Shown piece by piece: positions 61,445 through 64,000 of a stretch of DNA of 64,000 nt. Origin of the DNA: Fodinicola acaciae (GTDB taxonomy: Bacteria > Actinomycetota > Actinomycetes > Mycobacteriales > HKI-0501). The stretch lies in assembly GCF_010993745.1 (NCBI RefSeq), contig NZ_WOTN01000001.1, forward strand, positions 2,917,235 to 2,981,234, in the 5' to 3' direction. Position 1 is the first letter of the stretch, and each line of letters opens with the position of its first letter. The translations under genes were made by a program, and so were the position numbers. Under the pieces are notes generated by a model, which searched no databases, had not been told where the DNA came from, and saw only the letters and a list, made by a program, of their open reading frames with translations.

Positions 61445-61880
61445 ATGACACGCCCCGTTTCCGAGGTCGTGACTTCGATCCTGAAACCACTGGGTTACCG
61501 CAAGTCAGGTCGCCTCTACCGCAAGCAGTCCGAGGCTGGCGACACGGCCGTCGTCCATGTGCGGTCCAACCGTGGATCCAACGCGGACTGCTATCGGTTC
61601 TTCCTCCGAACTGGCCTGGTGCTCGAACCCGAGCAGGAATGGAGGTCAATCGCGATGGGATACCGTGCGGCCCAGCACCATTAGCGACGTGGACGGCGCG
61701 ATACGGCAGGAGATCCACGCCCCTCCAGACCCCCAAGCGCCCGACTTCCCGGCCGCGTGGTGGGAGATCACAGACCCGCAGAACGCACGTGAGGTATCCC
61801 AATTAGCAGGGGAATGGCTTGCAGAATTCGCTCCTATCTCACCAATCTGCTCGACCGTGACTTCTTCTATGACCAAACCC
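61445..61880 (+). pseudogene. DUF4304-like protein, frameshifted
   Basis: The first frame (61445-61684) reads VVTSILKPLGYRKSGRLYRK and DTAVVHVRSNRGSNADCYRF then FLRTGLVLEPEQEW, a DUF4304 start. The match continues in a second frame with SDVDGAIRQEIHAPPDPQAP and WWEITDPQNAREVSQLAGEW, and a third frame near 61820. At least two frameshifts break it. A gene-free part of 60-120 bases lies on either side. DUF4304 proteins occur among immunity-like accessory genes. Confidence 0.72.
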
Positions 61881-62102
61881 TTCCGAACAGTAAACCGGGA
61901 CTAGCGCATCCCACCCCGCACTCTTCCAGTTCACTACGTCATCAGGATTGTCTACTGCGGCTCTTCATCATCCTGGACGCCAACAACCCCATCAAGGACG
62001 TCAGCAAGCTGGTCCTCCCAGGCATGACCGGACACGTTCCCACCCGCCGCCGGTGGCGTCATTGTGGTCCTGGCAGTCGGTCGCTGGTATGTCACCACCT
62101 CG

Positions 62103-62414
62103 ATGAAGGCGAAGATCGGGCTCGGAGGGCTGTATGCCGTCGCCGCTCTGTTCCTGGCCCATGTCCTTGGCCTGGAACCTGGCATCCCAGCGTTCGTCGT
62201 CATCGGCGTGGCCTCGCTCTTTCTGGTCCTCGTGGACGTCTGCCTACGGCCGGCGGTGACCCAGCGGCGCGCAGGTCGGACAAGATCCTGGCCCAGAACT
62301 TCGCGCGGTGCCCTATTTCCTGATCGGAGCGCGCGTCCGCCATTGGGTGAGGTTTTCCTCGCGGCTGGGTGCATCGCCGGTAACTGGCCCGCCGGTCTGC
62401 ACCAGCCCGTGTAG
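62103..62414 (+). CDS. Possible small membrane protein
   Basis: A 103-residue frame with two hydrophobic helices, GLGGLYAVAALFLAHVLGL and FVVIGVASLFLVLVDVCL. It begins at ATG 62103, with a GTG 39 bases upstream. Its last 34 codons are antisense to the TetR gene. I suspect the original gene was shorter or has been cut. Low confidence. Confidence 0.35.
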   Translation: MKAKIGLGGLYAVAALFLAHVLGLEPGIPAFVVIGVASLFLVLVDVCLRPAVTQRRAGRTRSWPRTSRGALFPDRSARPPLGEVFLAAGCIAGNWPAGLHQPV

Positions 62415-62984
62415 TGCGAGGTCCAGGTATCGATGGGCGAGTTCGCGGTCACGTGTGGGGTTGCCCAGCAGAGGGCGGCGAGCGAGCTGGGTGATCAGCA
62501 ACTCGAGGTCGAGCGCCGTGATCCCGGCCCGCAGGCAGCCATGGCGCCGGCTCTCCGCGATGACCTTGTCGATGGCATCGTGCACGTCGTCGGCGAGTGT
62601 GATGAGTTCGTCGTCGGGATCGACTCGCCCCGCGAGCACGAGAAGCATGCTCGCCGGCGAGTCCAGATAACTGTGCATGAAACGAACGAAACCGTCCGAT
62701 CCCAGCTGGCGGACCGATTCCCGCGCGGAACTGGCGAGGTCGGCCGCCTCCCGCATTCCCGTGGCGCACAGGTCGCGGAGAAGCTCGTTGCGGTCGCGAT
62801 AACGCCGATAGAGCGACCCCTGCCCGACACGTGCACGTGCCGCGATCTCCGACATCGGCGCGTCTGGGTTGACCGCCAGCACCTCCGCGGCGGCGACGAG
62901 GATCTGCCGGTCGTTGTCTCGCGCTTGTTTTTCCCTGCCGCGTAACGGCCGAGACTCGGACCGGGCGTCCCCCTGACCTGCCAT
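62313..62984 (-). CDS. TetR/AcrR-family repressor
   Basis: A 223-residue TetR protein. NDRQILVAAAEVLAVNPDAP, then MSEIAARARVGQGSLYRRYR (recognition helix) and DRNELLRDLCATGMREAADL form the DNA-binding domain. The ligand domain contains LRAGITALDLELLITQLARR, common in regulators of drug exporters. It is divergent from an MFS exporter with paired operators between, the same layout as at 50.2-52.4 kb. Confidence 0.92.
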   Translation of the reverse strand: MAGQGDARSESRPLRGREKQARDNDRQILVAAAEVLAVNPDAPMSEIAARARVGQGSLYRRYRDRNELLRDLCATGMREAADLASSARESVRQLGSDGFVRFMHSYLDSPASMLLVLAGRVDPDDELITLADDVHDAIDKVIAESRRHGCLRAGITALDLELLITQLARRPLLGNPTRDRELAHRYLDLALHGLVQTGGPVTGDAPSREENLTQWRTRAPIRK

Positions 62985-63002
62985 TGCCTCAGCCTACTTG
63001 AT

Positions 63003-63053
63003 CGGACAGAACTTGTCCGACTAGGCTCCTTTCTAGCGGACAAAAATTGTCCG
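63003..63053. promoter_or_regulatory. Paired TetR operators at the second MFS/TetR gap
   Basis: CGGACAGAACTTGTCCG (63003-63019) and CGGACAAAAATTGTCCG (63037-63053) are 17-bp inverted repeats with identical arms CGGACA/TGTCCG. Centres are 34 bp apart. They fill the 95-bp gap between the divergent genes and differ in sequence from the pair at 51.65 kb. Confidence 0.88.
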
Positions 63054-63079
63054 TTCAATGTACGGCGGGAGGTTGGAGC

Positions 63080-64000
63080 ATGGATGTGTCATCGGTCGTA
63101 CGCTCGCGCACGGGCGTTGTTGGCTGGGGTGTGCTTCCGCTCTTGGTCGCGGCGCAGTTCGTGCTGGTGGTCGACAGTTCCATCGTGAACATCGCGCTGC
63201 CGAGTATGCGGTCGGATCTACACCTGTCGAACGAGGAACTGTCGTGGACAGTTAACGCCTACGTTCTGGCCTTCGGCGGTTTCCTGTTGCTCGGCGGGCG
63301 CTTGGCCGATCTTCTGGGCCGGCGACGGATGTTCGTCATCGGCCTCGCCCTGTTCACAATGGCCTCCCTGGCGGGAGGTTTCGCGCAGTCGTCGGCCTGG
63401 TTGTTCGGGGCTCGCGCTGCCCAGGGTTTGGGTGCGGCGATCACGTCACCAGCGGCTCTTTCGCTGCTGAGCACCATATTTGTCGAAGGTAAGGCGCGGG
63501 ACCGCGCCATGGGCGTGTGGGGCGCGGCGGTTGGCGCCGGCGGCGCGTTCGGTGTGTTGCTGGGCGGTGTGATCACCAGTGGGCTCGGCTGGCGTTGGGT
63601 GCTGTTCATCAACGTCCCGGTTGGGGTCGCCGTCATCGCCCTGGCGCCGATCGTGCTCCCGGCTGTCGCCACAACCGGCCGTGATCGCATCGATGTCGTC
63701 GGCGCGGTGCTGGTCACCGGCTGCCTCGGCGTCCTTGTCTGGGCACTTGTCGACATACCGCGGCTGGGCTGGGCTTCATCGGACTTCTTCGTACGCGTCG
63801 GCGTCGCGATCGTCCTGGGGGTGGCGTTCATCGTCGTCGAAGCGCGGAGCCGGCATCCACTCGTGCCGTTCTCGATTTTCGGTATTCGATCGGTGAGCGC
63901 GGCGAATGCTCTTAATTTCATGCTCAGCATGACACTGCTGGCGATGTTCTATTTCATTTCCCTTTATTTGCAGGAGGTGCTTCGCCTGAGTGCGGTCCTC
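63080..64000 (+). CDS. MFS exporter, DHA2 type, 3' end outside the window
   Basis: The first 307 codons of a 14-helix major facilitator exporter. LLVAAQFVLVVDSSIVNIAL is helix 1, LLLGGRLADLLGRRRMFVIG the motif A loop, RAAQGLGAAITSPAALSLLS helix 4, and WGAAVGAGGAFGVLLGGVIT helix 5 with the antiporter motif. A long hydrophobic run FVRVGVAIVLGVAFIVVEAR follows. GGGAGG lies seven bases before the ATG at 63080. It is controlled by the divergent TetR gene. The family normally has about 450-500 residues. Confidence 0.93.
   Translation, partial: MDVSSVVRSRTGVVGWGVLPLLVAAQFVLVVDSSIVNIALPSMRSDLHLSNEELSWTVNAYVLAFGGFLLLGGRLADLLGRRRMFVIGLALFTMASLAGGFAQSSAWLFGARAAQGLGAAITSPAALSLLSTIFVEGKARDRAMGVWGAAVGAGGAFGVLLGGVITSGLGWRWVLFINVPVGVAVIALAPIVLPAVATTGRDRIDVVGAVLVTGCLGVLVWALVDIPRLGWASSDFFVRVGVAIVLGVAFIVVEARSRHPLVPFSIFGIRSVSAANALNFMLSMTLLAMFYFISLYLQEVLRLSAVL

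Overview
The window is high-GC DNA with strong third-position GC bias, frequent GTG/TTG starts and purine-rich ribosome sites. It carries actinobacterial families: EgtD, Orn, an Ig-type L,D-transpeptidase lipoprotein, F420-type luciferase-like enzymes, MocR and LAL regulators, and 13E12-type HNH proteins. It is chromosomal DNA of a soil-type Actinomycetota; the genus cannot be fixed from what is seen.

Layout. 1-5.8 kb: 3' end of egtD, an SRPBCC-MarR operon behind twin palindromes, an HxlR regulator facing a quinone-reductase-like gene, orn, tRNA-His, an L,D-transpeptidase and tRNA-Lys. 6-15.5 kb: an ArsR-SRPBCC-SRPBCC operon, two methyltransferases, MarR and TetR regulators, an alpha/beta hydrolase with a SnoaL partner, a SMI1/KNR4-like gene, a CPBP protease and an Hsp20 stress locus. 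15.5-17.7 kb is decayed: a truncated LacI gene, a frameshifted FAD oxidoreductase, and the second copy of a dispersed hairpin repeat whose first copy lies at 4.06 kb. 17.8-26.6 kb: secreted proteins, an M1 peptidase, a class V aminotransferase opposite a MocR regulator, and an ECF sigma factor fused to a membrane segment and an Asp-box domain. 26.6-32.7 kb: a Rox-like rifampicin monooxygenase, an SDR/LysR pair, and a large zinc-protease protein with an N-terminal motif like that of contractile-injection cargo, overlapping an unknown partner gene. 32.7-34 kb is another graveyard. 34-42.3 kb: redox enzymes and LysR regulators, including one regulator flanked by two matching operators. 42.3-52.4 kb: a broken HNH gene fused to a transposase scrap, an NAD epimerase, an MFS/M20 operon opposite a LAL regulator, and a TetR/MFS efflux pair. 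52.4-62.3 kb is accessory: three secreted beta-gamma-crystallin or I36-like genes, lectin-like debris, an ABM/MarR pair, a complete IS701-type element with TSD, an IS5-type remnant and a decayed DUF4304 gene. 62.3-64 kb: a second TetR/MFS pair, running off the window.

Working logic. Many loci are a regulator beside or opposite a detoxification, efflux or redox gene, often with a visible paired inverted-repeat operator. Core genes (orn, two tRNAs, egtD, hsp20) sit among a fast-turnover accessory load. The best candidates for something new are the sigma factor with an external Asp-box sensor, the AGN-motif metalloprotease with its overlapping partner, the tandem secreted crystallin-like genes, and the dispersed hairpin repeat. 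No complete phage, CRISPR array, secretion system or biosynthetic cluster is visible.
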